Positions 1 to 8,305 of a stretch of DNA of 64,000 nucleotides are shown piece by piece. Source of the DNA: DATAWZ01 sp036266975 (lineage in GTDB: Bacteria > Actinomycetota > Thermoleophilia > Solirubrobacterales > Solirubrobacteraceae); assembly GCA_036266975.1 (NCBI GenBank), contig DATAWZ010000046.1:59126-123125 (forward strand), read 5' to 3'. The translations under genes and the position numbers were made by a program. A model generated the notes under the pieces. It did not search any database and had not been told where the DNA came from. It worked only from the letters and a program-made list of their open reading frames with translations. Position 1 is the stretch's first letter; each line of letters begins with the position of its first letter.

Positions 1-551
1 CGACCCACTCCTACGTCGCCGCGCCGCTCATGCCCGAGGGCCGGGTGATCGGCTTCCTGCACGCCGACGACTACCTGTACCCGCGCGAGGTCGACGAGTT
101 CGACCGCGATCTTCTGTGGATGCTCGCCGAGGGCTTCGGCTACGCCTACGAGCGCACCGCGCTGATCGAGCGCCAGCGCTCGCTGCGCGCGCGCGTGATG
201 GAGATGACCGCCTCGATCGGCCAGGTCGTCGGCGAGGTCGACGGCTCGGAGGTCGAGATCGCGCGCATCGAGCGCGACACCGCCAACGCCGTGCGCTCGG
301 CCGCGGCGCCGCTGATCGCCCCCGAGTCGCGCCTGTATACGGTCCTGACCCGCCGCGAGATCGAGATCGCCCAGCTGATGGCCGAGGGCAACACCAACGC
401 CCGGATCGCGCGGGAGCTGGTGATCGCCGAGGGCACGGTCAAGACCCACGTCAGCCAGATCCTGCGCAAGCTGCGCGCCTCCAACCGTGCCGAGGCGGTC
501 TCGAAGTACACCAAGCTCGCCGCCGCCGGCGACGCGCTGCGCGGCCCCTGA
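1..551 (+). CDS. LuxR-type regulator, 5' end cut by window edge
   Basis: This is the C-terminal part of a transcription regulator whose reading frame is already open at base 3. The first visible residues (THSYVAAPL..GRVIGFLHAD) match the end of the sensor-like domain of the two regulators at 19706 and 20872. A short alpha-helical linker follows, then a LuxR DNA-binding helix-turn-helix at the C terminus (LTRREIEIAQLMAEG, then AEGTVKTHVSQILRKL). The family binds DNA through this domain; the ligand of the upstream domain is unknown. The ATG at base 30 lies inside the conserved domain and is not the real start. The next gene is convergent, only 19 bases away. Confidence 0.85.
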   Translation, partial: THSYVAAPLMPEGRVIGFLHADDYLYPREVDEFDRDLLWMLAEGFGYAYERTALIERQRSLRARVMEMTASIGQVVGEVDGSEVEIARIERDTANAVRSAAAPLIAPESRLYTVLTRREIEIAQLMAEGNTNARIARELVIAEGTVKTHVSQILRKLRASNRAEAVSKYTKLAAAGDALRGP

Positions 552-570
552 GGACCTATCCCGCCCCGCG

Positions 571-1353
571 TCAGCGCCGCGCGACGAGCAGCGGCTGGGT
601 CACGCTGCCGATCGGGCCGCGCGTGTCGCCGAGCCCACCGACGGTCGAGCCGATGCCGTCGGCGGCGAGCGTCGTCTGGGCCGACAGCCGCACCCACTCG
701 CCGACCGGGTAGCGGTGCACCGTGACCGTGACCGCGGGCGGCACGAACAGCCAGTCGGACTGCGGCAGCACGCCGCTGATCCCGTTGGCCGAGTCGGCGA
801 CGAGCAGCGCGCGGTCGAGCGGGTGCAGCGGCTCGCCGTCGAGCAGCGGCAGCCGGCAGCGCGTCCACACGGTCGCCGGCCCGGGCTCGTCGTAGCCGCC
901 GCTCGCGAAGCGCCACTCGATCGACTCCCCGTAGCCCCACTCGTCCAGGCCCGCGAAGTACCTCTGCGGCTGCGGCCCGGGCACGGGCTCCTCGACGGGC
1001 GCCGGAACGGGCACGTCGGCCCCGCCGGCCATGATCTGCCACGCCCGGGCCGTCGCCACGCTTCGATCGGGGGAAAAAAGTGTGGCGTCGATCATGCGGA
1101 CCCGGCGTCCCGCGCGCGAGATGGCGGCCTCCACCCGGCAGGGACGGCGCGGGATGACCCCGAGCAGCTCGACGGTCATGCGGACGATTCGGTAGCCGGG
1201 GTCGGGATCGACGGCGCGGATCGCGCGCGCGAGCAGCGCGCACGGCGGGCCGCCGTGCTGGGCCTGGCGATCCCAGGGACTCTCGGTCGCCCGCGTGGGC
1301 TCGAACGTCCCTCCACCGGTATCGACGTAGTACGCCGTCTCGGCGGCGCTCAC
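571..1353 (-). CDS. thioesterase-superfamily (hotdog) protein
   Basis: A 260-residue protein resembling the TesB-like acyl-CoA thioesterase family, usually two hotdog domains in one chain. The N-terminal part contains WDRQAQHGGPPCALLARA, typical of the first hotdog helix of these proteins, and a C-terminal half with LSAQTTLAADGIGSTVGG. It presumably hydrolyses or binds an acyl-CoA thioester in the cytoplasm. It starts at a GTG whose GTGA overlaps the stop of the dehydrogenase upstream, so it is probably the last gene of the aromatic-degradation operon. The family is assigned from overall pattern; the substrate cannot be read from sequence. Confidence 0.7.
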   Translation of the reverse strand: MSAAETAYYVDTGGGTFEPTRATESPWDRQAQHGGPPCALLARAIRAVDPDPGYRIVRMTVELLGVIPRRPCRVEAAISRAGRRVRMIDATLFSPDRSVATARAWQIMAGGADVPVPAPVEEPVPGPQPQRYFAGLDEWGYGESIEWRFASGGYDEPGPATVWTRCRLPLLDGEPLHPLDRALLVADSANGISGVLPQSDWLFVPPAVTVTVHRYPVGEWVRLSAQTTLAADGIGSTVGGLGDTRGPIGSVTQPLLVARR

Positions 1354-2177
1354 TCGGCGGCGGCCGGCTCGACGAGCCCCGACACCTGCGTGAGCCCACG
1401 CGAGCCCAGCCCGCCGTCGCTGTGGATGATCGTGCCGGTGATCGACCGCGTGCGCTCGCGCGAAGCGAGCAGCAGGTAGGCCCAGGCGTGGTCGGCCGGA
1501 GTGGGCACGACCTGCAGCGGGTTGGTGGTCTGAATGAGCGCCTCCACGTCGGGGATGTCCTGTAGCCGCATTCCCTCCATCCCCAGCGTAGAAAGGCCGC
1601 GCAGCGCCGTCGGGGTGCCGCCCGGGGCGACGCCGTTGACGCGCACCTTGGGCGAGAGCTCGTAGGCGAGCTGAACGATCAGCCCGCGCACGGCGAACTT
1701 CGAGCCGGTGTACAGCGAGCCGCCGCCCGCCGGATAGAAGCCGGCGTTGGAGACGGTCAGCACGATGTTGCCCTCGCGCTCGAGCAACTGGGGCAGCGCC
1801 GCCTTCACGCCGAGCAGGTAGCTCTTGACGTTCAGCGAGAACAGCTCGTCGAAGGACGCGGCGAGCTTGTCGGCGGGCAGGTCAACGATGCTCGTGAAGT
1901 AGTCCCACACCCCCTGGCAGCAGACGAGCACGTCCACGCCGCCGAACGCCTCGGCGGTCGCGGCGACCGCGTGCTCGTTGGCGGCTAGGTCGGTGGCGTC
2001 GCCCTCGATCACGGCGACCGCGTCGCCGTGATCGGCGCTGATCGCCGCGAGCTTCTCGGCGACGATGTCGAGTACCCCGACGCGCGCGCCCTCGGCGACG
2101 AAGGCGTCCACGACTCCGCGCCCGATGCCCGATCCCCCTCCGGTGACCAGCACCGACTTCTCGCTCAGCCAGCCCAT
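1350..2177 (-). CDS. cis-dihydrodiol dehydrogenase (BphB/HcaB-like SDR)
   Basis: A short-chain dehydrogenase of 275 residues. The NAD-binding motif GGGSGIG is at residues 13-19 and the catalytic triad Ser143, Tyr156, Lys160 is intact (SNAGFYP, then YTGSK). The stretches VWDYFTSIVDLP and YELSPKVRVNGVAPGG are characteristic of cis-2,3-dihydrodiol dehydrogenases that rearomatise Rieske dioxygenase products to catechols. This is the step between the dioxygenase (5304-8095) and the extradiol enzyme (3780) in the same operon. An upstream in-frame ATG exists, but the start at 2177 has a purine-rich ribosome site and begins directly at the Rossmann fold. Its 5' end overlaps the preceding small gene by 13 bases. 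The exact aromatic substrate is unknown. Confidence 0.88.
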   Translation of the reverse strand: MGWLSEKSVLVTGGGSGIGRGVVDAFVAEGARVGVLDIVAEKLAAISADHGDAVAVIEGDATDLAANEHAVAATAEAFGGVDVLVCCQGVWDYFTSIVDLPADKLAASFDELFSLNVKSYLLGVKAALPQLLEREGNIVLTVSNAGFYPAGGGSLYTGSKFAVRGLIVQLAYELSPKVRVNGVAPGGTPTALRGLSTLGMEGMRLQDIPDVEALIQTTNPLQVVPTPADHAWAYLLLASRERTRSITGTIIHSDGGLGSRGLTQVSGLVEPAAAE

Positions 2178-2461
2178 CCCTCGCTCCCTCCGTTCAGGCG
2201 TCGGGTCTCCATCCATGCGTGGAACTCGGTGCGCGCGCCCTTGTCGCGGGCGATGTCGGCGAGCAGGCTGAGCAGCTCCTGATCGACCTCGCACAGCAGC
2301 GAGAGCGCGACCGGGTCCAGGTAGATCTCGCCGTGGTCGCGCAGCGAGCGCACCCGCAGCCGCGGGCCGTTGCCGTCGTCGCGGTCGAGGTCGACCCAGA
2401 CCGTGGCGTACTCGTTGGAGAGCTTCGCGATCGTGTCGGTGTCGTCGTGGGCACCGGGCAC
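2165..2461 (-). CDS. 98-residue protein of unknown function in the aromatic operon
   Basis: The frame opens with a GTG that shares a base with the TAG stop of the upstream SCP2-like gene (TAGTG) and ends inside the dehydrogenase gene, so it is translationally coupled on both sides. The product is small, soluble and acidic, with no membrane segment or metal motif. It contains a beta-rich start (EYATVWVDLDRDDGNGPRL) and a helical second half (LSLLCEVDQELLSLLADIA). I do not recognise the family. Its position suggests an accessory role to the dioxygenase pathway. A longer reading in the same frame extends upstream through other genes and is not credible as one protein. Confidence 0.6.
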   Translation of the reverse strand: MPGAHDDTDTIAKLSNEYATVWVDLDRDDGNGPRLRVRSLRDHGEIYLDPVALSLLCEVDQELLSLLADIARDKGARTEFHAWMETRRLNGGSEGWAG

Positions 2462-2856
2462 TAGGACCACTCCTCGGTCGGCACGGTGCCGAACTGCAGC
2501 AAGGCGGCCTCCAGGCCGCTGAAGTGCTTCATCGCCTTCAGCAGGCTGCCCTGGAACTTGACCGGGCCGGTGACCGCGCGCTTGGCGCCGATCTCGCCGT
2601 GGGCGACCTTGCGCCAGGTCTCGAGCGTCGCCGAGAGCTTGAAGTTCGGCTCCACGCCCTTCTTGACCGGGCCGGCATAGTCGCCGATCCCCTCGATGTC
2701 GAAGTGGAACTGCACTGCCGGCCGGCCCAGGTCGGTGACCTCGAGCTCGACCAGCCCGCCGTCCAGCCCCTTGGTGCCGCTCATCGCGGTCTCGTTCTTG
2801 TTCCACTGCTCGAGGTACTCCTCGATCCAGGGAATCGTCAGCAGCGGATGGGGCAT
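2461..2856 (-). CDS. SCP2 sterol-binding-domain-like protein
   Basis: A 131-residue protein that resembles single-domain sterol carrier protein 2 (SCP2) proteins. The pattern includes PAVQFHFDIEGIGDY, a helix with KLSATLETWRKVAHGEI and the closing PVKFQGSLLKAMKHFSGLEAAL, equivalent to the GxVxxxG..kl..l..L end of SCP2 folds. Such domains bind hydrophobic ligands; in this operon it could carry an aromatic or acyl-CoA intermediate, which is inference. Its ATG overlaps the hydrolase stop (ATGA) and its TAG overlaps the next GTG, so it is firmly inside the operon. Two other SCP2-like genes occur in the window (8306 and 56921). Confidence 0.7.
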   Translation of the reverse strand: MPHPLLTIPWIEEYLEQWNKNETAMSGTKGLDGGLVELEVTDLGRPAVQFHFDIEGIGDYAGPVKKGVEPNFKLSATLETWRKVAHGEIGAKRAVTGPVKFQGSLLKAMKHFSGLEAALLQFGTVPTEEWS

Positions 2857-3780
2857 CAGGCGGCCACCTCTGAATGTGAGGGTGGCGCCGCCGACGAAGT
2901 CGGCGAGCCCGGCCCCTCGTTCTCTGCATCAGCTCTGACGAGGTCGAGCACGAGCCGGTTGAAGTCGCGCGAGCGCTCGAGCATCGCCCAGTGCCCGCAC
3001 TCGGCGAACACGTGCAGGTCGGCCGTGCGGCAGCTGCTCCAGCAGCCACAGCGACGCGTCCATCGGGATGATCCGATCGTCGCGACCGTGCACGATCAGC
3101 GCGCGCGCCTGGATCGACTGCACCCGCTCGGGCGGCAGCGCGAGCTCGCGCACCGGCTGGCCTTCGGGGTCGCGGAACATCGCCTCGAAGGAGCGCTTGA
3201 CCTCCGGGCGCATCGCGTCGCGCACGCGCGCCTCGATCAGCGCGTCGACGCCCCCGAACCCGTCGAGGTCGTAGACGAAGTCCTCGAGGATCGCGCGCAT
3301 GTTCTCGGGCGTCGGGTCGCCGTAGAAGCCGAGCAGGCGCATCAGCGCCTCGCCCGGCTTGAACGGAGCGCCGGCGCTGCCCATCAGGATGATCGTGCTC
3401 ACCCGCTCGGGGTGGGCGAGCACGAAGTTCAGCGTGAGCGCGCCGCCGAGCGAGTTGCCGACCAGGTGTGCGCGCTCGATGCCGTAGTGGTCGAGCAGCG
3501 CGACGAGCTGCTCGACCCGCAGCGCCAGCCACGCCGCCGGACCGTAGGGCACGGGGTCGGGATGCGTCGTGGCTCCGAACCCGACGAGGTCGGGGGCGAT
3601 CGCCTGCACCTGCTCGCCGAGCGTCGGCAGCGTTCGCATCCAGTTAGCCTCGGCCTGGGCGCCCACGCCGCCGCCGTGCAGCAGCAGCACCGGGGGCGCG
3701 CCCACCTCGCCGCTGCGCAGCAGATGGGTCGTGTACCCGACGGTGGCGACGTCTTCGCGAACGATCTCCGCAGAGCCCAT
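2856..3780 (-). pseudogene. meta-cleavage product hydrolase (BphD-like), apparent 1-base frameshift
   Basis: An alpha/beta hydrolase of the family that cleaves the carbon-carbon bond of meta-ring-fission products. Visible are the oxyanion-hole segment HGGGVGAQAEANW, the nucleophile Ser110 in GNSLGG and the acid in HGRDDRIIP near residue 234. The frame then breaks: after LWLLEQLPHG it reads an arginine-rich shadow. The shifted frame gives DLHVFAECGHWAMLERSRDFNRL, the expected catalytic-His segment, ending in a TGA that overlaps the next ATG. One extra base near 3021-3024 (GGCC) explains this. Either the gene is inactivated or the assembly has an error there. The ATG at 3778-3780 overlaps the dioxygenase stop. 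Confidence 0.8.
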
Positions 3781-4763
3781 CACGCCACCGCCTCGGCCGG
3801 GGCCGGCCGGCACGCGGTCGTCCCGTCCATCGCCGGCAGCTGCCCGGGCATGTACTCCGGCCCCCACCAGATCAGCCCCTCGGCGAGCTCGGTCTCGTTC
3901 CACACGACCGGCTCCCAGTCGGGGTCGAAGATGTGGTAGCCGCCGGAGAAGAGCTCGACGCGGTGGCCGCTGCCCGGGTCCTTGACGTAGCAGAAGAACG
4001 CCTGGCTGATGCCGTGCCGCCCGGGGCCCAGGTCGACCGGGATGTTCTCCTCGGCGAGGATGTCCATCGCGCGCAGCACGTCCTGCCAGTTGTCCAGGTA
4101 GTAGGCCACGTGGTGGAAGCGCCCGGTGTCCCCGCTCGGGTTGCCGAACAGCGCGACGTCGTGCACCAGCGAGGTGACCGACATCCAGGTGCCGACCATC
4201 GGACCCGCGGTCAGGCGGACCATCTCGCGGTGCTTGAAGCCGAGCTCGTTGGCCATCCACTCGGCCGGCGGCTCGGGGTTGGCCGTCCACAGGTTGACGT
4301 GGTCGATGCAGCGCACCGAGGCGCCGCGCGCCCACGACTTCGCGGTCTGGTTCTTCAGCCGCGAGCGGCGCTCCTCGGGCAGCAGGGGCTTCTCGATGTC
4401 GTAGTAGATCTCGAACGGGTGGTCGCCGCCCTCGGGCAGCAGGAAGCGGATCGCCTCGCCCTGCCCGGTCTCGGTCCCGGGGTCGATCCGGTCGAACTCC
4501 ACGCCGGTCGCGCTGAAGCGGTCGGCGTAGGCGGCGACGTCCTCGGGCGCGCTCGCGCGCCAGCCGACGTGATCGATGCCGGCCTCCGCGCCCTCGGCGA
4601 GCGAGAGCGAGTGGTGCTCGAACTCCCCCCAGCCGCGCAGGTAGACGCGCTCGGCGTCCTGCGCGACGGTCTCGAGCCCGAGCACGTCACGGAAGAACCA
4701 CAGCGACTTCTCGATGTCCGGCGTGATGATCGCCACGTGACCCAGCTTGGCGATTGCAGGCAT
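3780..4763 (-). CDS. extradiol (catechol 2,3-type) ring-cleavage dioxygenase
   Basis: A 327-residue type I extradiol dioxygenase of the vicinal-oxygen-chelate superfamily, made of two tandem glyoxalase-like domains. The C-terminal domain carries the iron ligands expected for an active enzyme: His155 (CIDHVNLW), His218 (FHHVAYYLDN) and Glu270 (GHRVELFSGG). It would open the catechol ring next to the hydroxyls, after the dehydrogenase at 1350 and before the hydrolase at 2856. The ATG at 4763 follows AAAGGAG at good spacing; longer in-frame starts lie in shadow sequence. It sits 20 bases after the beta-subunit gene and overlaps the hydrolase start. It belongs to the bicyclic/biphenyl-type rather than small catechol enzymes by length, but the substrate is not certain. 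Confidence 0.93.
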   Translation of the reverse strand: MPAIAKLGHVAIITPDIEKSLWFFRDVLGLETVAQDAERVYLRGWGEFEHHSLSLAEGAEAGIDHVGWRASAPEDVAAYADRFSATGVEFDRIDPGTETGQGEAIRFLLPEGGDHPFEIYYDIEKPLLPEERRSRLKNQTAKSWARGASVRCIDHVNLWTANPEPPAEWMANELGFKHREMVRLTAGPMVGTWMSVTSLVHDVALFGNPSGDTGRFHHVAYYLDNWQDVLRAMDILAEENIPVDLGPGRHGISQAFFCYVKDPGSGHRVELFSGGYHIFDPDWEPVVWNETELAEGLIWWGPEYMPGQLPAMDGTTACRPAPAEAVA

Positions 4764-4783
4764 GGCTGACGCTCCTTTCTCCC

Positions 4784-5311
4784 CTAGAAGAGGATCGAGA
4801 TGTTGTCGGTGTGGAAGGCGACGTTGTCGAAGACGATCTCGCGCTTGCGGATCTGCCAGCGCTCGTCGCCCAGGCGGCGCAGGACATCGGTGCGCGACCC
4901 CACGAACCAGTGCTCGATCGACTCCAGGCGGCTGCGGTAGACGACGAAGTTCGAGTGGGCGTGCACGTCGTCGCCCTCGAGCGGCTCGACGCGCACGTTG
5001 CTGATGATCCGCCGCGTGCGCGAGGGCGGGATCTCGGCCCACGCGCTCTTGACCTGCACGCCGGCGACGCGCAGCTCGAGCTGGCCGTAGTCGTCGTCGA
5101 AGAGGTGCAGCCCGTCGCGGCCGACGACGTCGTCGGCCCCCTCGCGGGTGATCCGCACCGGCGCGGTGTACTCGATCGCCATCGAGAACAGCGCGAGCCA
5201 ATCGTCGTAGCGGCGCTCGTCCAGCAGCTGCGCCTCGTGGTAGAGGAACTGCTCGACCTCGTACTGCAGCTGCATGCGCGCCGCCAGATCAAGCACGACC
5301 TGCTCAGCCAT
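4784..5311 (-). CDS. aromatic-ring-hydroxylating dioxygenase beta subunit
   Basis: A 175-residue small subunit of a Rieske non-heme-iron dioxygenase, cone-shaped NTF2-like fold, which supports the alpha subunit in an alpha3beta3 hexamer. Typical segments are QYEVEQFLYHEAQLLDERRYDDWLALF near the N terminus, RTRRIISNVRV in the middle and WQIRKREIVFDN at the end. The start at 5311 has GGAGG seven bases upstream; an upstream ATG at 5341 lies inside the alpha gene and is less likely. It overlaps the alpha-1 stop by 8 bases. It is the only beta subunit in the window although two alpha genes precede it. Confidence 0.92.
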   Translation of the reverse strand: MAEQVVLDLAARMQLQYEVEQFLYHEAQLLDERRYDDWLALFSMAIEYTAPVRITREGADDVVGRDGLHLFDDDYGQLELRVAGVQVKSAWAEIPPSRTRRIISNVRVEPLEGDDVHAHSNFVVYRSRLESIEHWFVGSRTDVLRRLGDERWQIRKREIVFDNVAFHTDNISILF

Positions 5312-6728
5312 AGGACACCTCCGACAGTCGTGTGCGCACATCGGCCGAGCTCTCGCTGGCCATGTAGGTCAGCCAGTGGCGGTAGAAGTGGCGCTGGTTG
5401 GCCTCCGACCAGATCCCGCCGCCGCGGCCGGGAACCGTACCGCCGATGACCTCGCGTGCATCGAGGTCCCGGCCGAGGCCGAGGCGCATGTTCGTCTCCA
5501 GGTTGCGCCCGACGTAGCCGCGCATGCCCTGCTGGCACTCGCGCCAGTTCTCGCCGTCGTCCTGCTCGAGCAGCCCCGCGGGGCCGAAGGCGATGACGTA
5601 CTGCTTGCGCATCGCGTCCTTCTCGAACTCGTCCAGGCTCGCGTCCACGCAGCCCCACTGGTGGACCATCATCTTGTTCGGCCCGACCGGCTGCTGGACG
5701 CGCACGAGCAGCATGCTCTCGACGTCCAGAATCGAGAAGTTCGGGAAGATCGACGCGTGGCCGATCGGGATCAGCCGCGCGGCCTCCAGGCCCACGCGCT
5801 CGGCCATCGCGCGCCGGCGCTCCTTGAGCGGCTCGGTCACCGGGTTGGGCATCGTCCAGAACGAGTGGATCGTCTCCTCGCTCTCGAAGTCGTCCTCGAT
5901 CGGCCGCGAGAACTGGTTGCCGCAGTAGCCGGCGCCGGCCGAGACCTCGTAGCCGTGGTCCTCGACCTCGTTCATCATCCCCAGCTCGGCGGTCCGCTGG
6001 TGGGCCGAGGAGACGTGGTACATGTCGCACGCGAAGTTCTCGGCCGCGTGCTTCCAGTTGCCCTCGATCGTCCAGCGGTGCGTGCCGGGGATGATCTCGA
6101 TCCCCTTCGGGTCGCGGCCGAAGATGAGGTCCATGTAGACGGCGAAGCCGCCGAGGTATTCGAGCAGCTCGGGCGCCTCGGGATCCCACGTGGCGAACAG
6201 CAGCCCGTGGATCTCGCCGAGCTTGGCCACCGGGAACAGCCCGAAGTCCTCGCGCTGCATCACGCCCTCGTAGGCGCGCCGGTACTTGGGCACCCCGCGC
6301 AGGTCGCCCTCGTTGGAGTACGTCCACGCGTGGTACGGGCAGCGGAAGAAGCTCGTGTTGCCCTCCTCCGCGCGGCACACCCGCATCCCGCGATGTCGGC
6401 ACGAGTTCAGGAACGCGCGCACGATGCCGTCGGCGCCGCGAACGACGATCACCGGATCCTCGCCCATCATCGTCGTGATGTAGTCGCCCGGCTCGCGCAG
6501 CTGCGAGACGTGCCCGAGGTACAGCCACGCGCGGGCGAACACGCGCTCGAGCTCGAGCTCGTAGACCCCGGGGTCCACGTAGACCCGCCGGCTCACCCAG
6601 CCGGCGTCGGGGTCGGCTAGGCCGCCCAGGTCGAGGGTCACGCCCGGGGGAATCGTCTGATCGGAAAGGAAGAGGGGCCCGGCTCGCCGTCCTTCGGCCG
6701 GCTGCGCCACCCTCTTGTGCGTCGCCAT
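5304..6728 (-). CDS. Rieske dioxygenase alpha subunit 1
   Basis: A 474-residue catalytic subunit of a ring-hydroxylating dioxygenase, adding both atoms of O2 to an aromatic ring to make a cis-dihydrodiol. The Rieske [2Fe-2S] ligands are Cys110, His112, Cys130 and His133 (CRHRG, then CPYHAW). The mononuclear iron site is visible in NWKHAAENFACDMYHVSSAH with Asp235, His238 and His243. Its first 20 or so residues include RVAQPAEGRRAGPL, encoded by a dispersed palindromic repeat (6672-6714) that is absent from its paralogue. The ATG overlaps the stop of the second alpha gene (ATGA). It is closely related to the neighbouring copy throughout. Confidence 0.95.
   Translation of the reverse strand: MATHKRVAQPAEGRRAGPLFLSDQTIPPGVTLDLGGLADPDAGWVSRRVYVDPGVYELELERVFARAWLYLGHVSQLREPGDYITTMMGEDPVIVVRGADGIVRAFLNSCRHRGMRVCRAEEGNTSFFRCPYHAWTYSNEGDLRGVPKYRRAYEGVMQREDFGLFPVAKLGEIHGLLFATWDPEAPELLEYLGGFAVYMDLIFGRDPKGIEIIPGTHRWTIEGNWKHAAENFACDMYHVSSAHQRTAELGMMNEVEDHGYEVSAGAGYCGNQFSRPIEDDFESEETIHSFWTMPNPVTEPLKERRRAMAERVGLEAARLIPIGHASIFPNFSILDVESMLLVRVQQPVGPNKMMVHQWGCVDASLDEFEKDAMRKQYVIAFGPAGLLEQDDGENWRECQQGMRGYVGRNLETNMRLGLGRDLDAREVIGGTVPGRGGGIWSEANQRHFYRHWLTYMASESSADVRTRLSEVSYG
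6672..6714. repeat. palindromic repeat, copy 1 (in-frame in alpha 1)
   Basis: About 43 bases starting GAGGGGCCCGGCTCGCC and ending GGCTGCGCCACCCTC, an imperfect palindrome with a TTCGG centre. Near-identical copies in the same orientation are at 49678 and 50891. Here it encodes part of the N terminus of the dioxygenase alpha subunit (RVAQPAEGRRAGPL), before the conserved domain begins. Confidence 0.7.
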
Positions 6729-8095
6729 CAGTGGCTCACCTCCGTGAGTCGTCCACGCAGCTCATCCCAGCCGTCGCTGCCCATGAAGGCCATCCAGTGG
6801 CGGAAGAACTGGCGCTGGTTGGCCTCCGACCAGATGCCGCCGCCGCGACCTGGGAACTTGTCGCCGAGGATCTCGCTGGCCGGCCGCTCCCTACCGCGGC
6901 CGAGGTCCATGTTCGAGTCCAGCCGGCGCCCGATCCAGCCCCGCATCCCCTCCTGGCACTCGCGCCAGTTCTCGCCGTCGTCCTGCTCGAGCAGTCCCGT
7001 GGGCCCGAAGGCGAGCTCGTACTGGCGGCGCAGCACCTGCTTGAGCTCGGGGTCCAGGCTCGCGTCCACGCAGCACCACTGGTGGATCATCACCCGGTCG
7101 GGGCCGAGCGGCTGCTGCACGCGGACGAGCCGCAGGTTCTCGAGGTCCAGGAACGAGAAGTTGGGGAAGATCGAGGCGTGGCCGGAGGGGACCAGGCGCG
7201 CGACCTGCTCGTCGTGCTTGGCCGCGACCGCCTTGCGCTGCTCCTTGAGCACGTACGTGTACGGGTTGGGCATCGACCAGTAGCCGTGCAGCGTCTCGTC
7301 GCCGTCGCCGTCCTCGCTCACCGGCCGGGTGATCTCGTGGCCGATGTACCCGACGCCGGCGGACACCTCGTAGCCCTCGTCGGCGAACTGGGTCATCAGG
7401 CCGAGCTCGGCCGGGCGGAGGTGCGCGCCGAGCCCGTGATACATGTCGCAGGCGAAGTTCTCCGACGGGTGCTTCCAGTTGGCGTCGATCGCCCACTTGT
7501 GCGCGCCGGAGAGGATCTCCACGCCCTGCGGGTCGCGCCCGAACCCGAGGTCCAGGTAGAACGTGAAGTCGCCCAGGTAGTCGAGCAGGTCCGGGGCCTG
7601 CCGGTCCCACGTGGCGAACACGAGGCCCTGGTAGTCGGCGAGCTTGGCCACCGGAACAAGGCCCCAGTCCTCGCGCTGCATGACCCCCTCGTACGCGAGC
7701 CGGTACTTGGGCACGCCGCGCAGCTCGCCCTCGTTGGAGTACGTCCACGCGTGGTAGGGACAACGGAAGAAGCTCGTGTTGCCCTCCTCCGCGCGGCACA
7801 CCCGCATGCCCCGATGCCGGCACGCGTTCAGGAATGCGCGAACGATGCCGTCGGCGCCGCGCACGACGATCACCGGATCCTCGCCCATGAACGTCGTGAC
7901 GTAGTCGCCCGGCTCCCCCAGCTGGGAGACGTGGCACAGGTAGAGCCACCCGCGCGCGAAGACGCGCTCGAGCTCGAGCTCGTAGATGTCGCGCTCGACG
8001 TAAACGCGGCGGTTGACCCAGCCCGCGTCGGGATCGGCAAGCGTCGTGACGTCAATCGTCGAGCCGCCCGGCGGCAGCGTCGCGCGTGTGGCCAT
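6728..8095 (-). CDS. Rieske dioxygenase alpha subunit 2
   Basis: A 455-residue paralogue of the next gene, first in the operon. It keeps all catalytic residues: Rieske ligands Cys92, His94, Cys112, His115, and iron-site residues Asp217, His220, His225 in NWKHPSENFACDMYHGLGAH. Several substrate-pocket positions differ from alpha 1 (for example GLGAHLRP against SSAHQRT), suggesting a different ring substrate or position. Start at 8095 has a strong GGAGGGAGG upstream. It may share the single beta subunit at 4784. The operon promoter should lie in 8096-8246, where I see no clear -35/-10 or operator. Confidence 0.95.
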   Translation of the reverse strand: MATRATLPPGGSTIDVTTLADPDAGWVNRRVYVERDIYELELERVFARGWLYLCHVSQLGEPGDYVTTFMGEDPVIVVRGADGIVRAFLNACRHRGMRVCRAEEGNTSFFRCPYHAWTYSNEGELRGVPKYRLAYEGVMQREDWGLVPVAKLADYQGLVFATWDRQAPDLLDYLGDFTFYLDLGFGRDPQGVEILSGAHKWAIDANWKHPSENFACDMYHGLGAHLRPAELGLMTQFADEGYEVSAGVGYIGHEITRPVSEDGDGDETLHGYWSMPNPYTYVLKEQRKAVAAKHDEQVARLVPSGHASIFPNFSFLDLENLRLVRVQQPLGPDRVMIHQWCCVDASLDPELKQVLRRQYELAFGPTGLLEQDDGENWRECQEGMRGWIGRRLDSNMDLGRGRERPASEILGDKFPGRGGGIWSEANQRQFFRHWMAFMGSDGWDELRGRLTEVSH

Positions 8096-8246
8096 CGAGG
8101 CCCCTCCCTCCTGGTCGTCCGGCTCTCCTCGTCTTCCGCAGCCGAGGCGCGGGACGCCTACGTTCCCAGGGACGCGATCGCAGGTCGAGAGCCGTTCGAC
8201 TAACTCGGACGGCGCCGCCCGCCGCGTTGGCGTGGCGGCATGCGCT

Positions 8247-8271
8247 GCCGGCCGCGCTTTCCGCGGCCGGC
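8247..8271 (-). terminator. GC-rich hairpin after the SCP2-like gene
   Basis: A perfect 10-bp stem GCCGGCCGCG / CGCGGCCGGC with loop CTTTC, just downstream of the minus-strand gene ending at 8306. No T-run follows, as is common in high-GC actinobacteria. It separates that gene from the dioxygenase operon promoter region. Confidence 0.5.
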
Positions 8272-8305
8272 GCCCACTGATTCGACGTTCAGACCGAGCG
8301 CCGCG

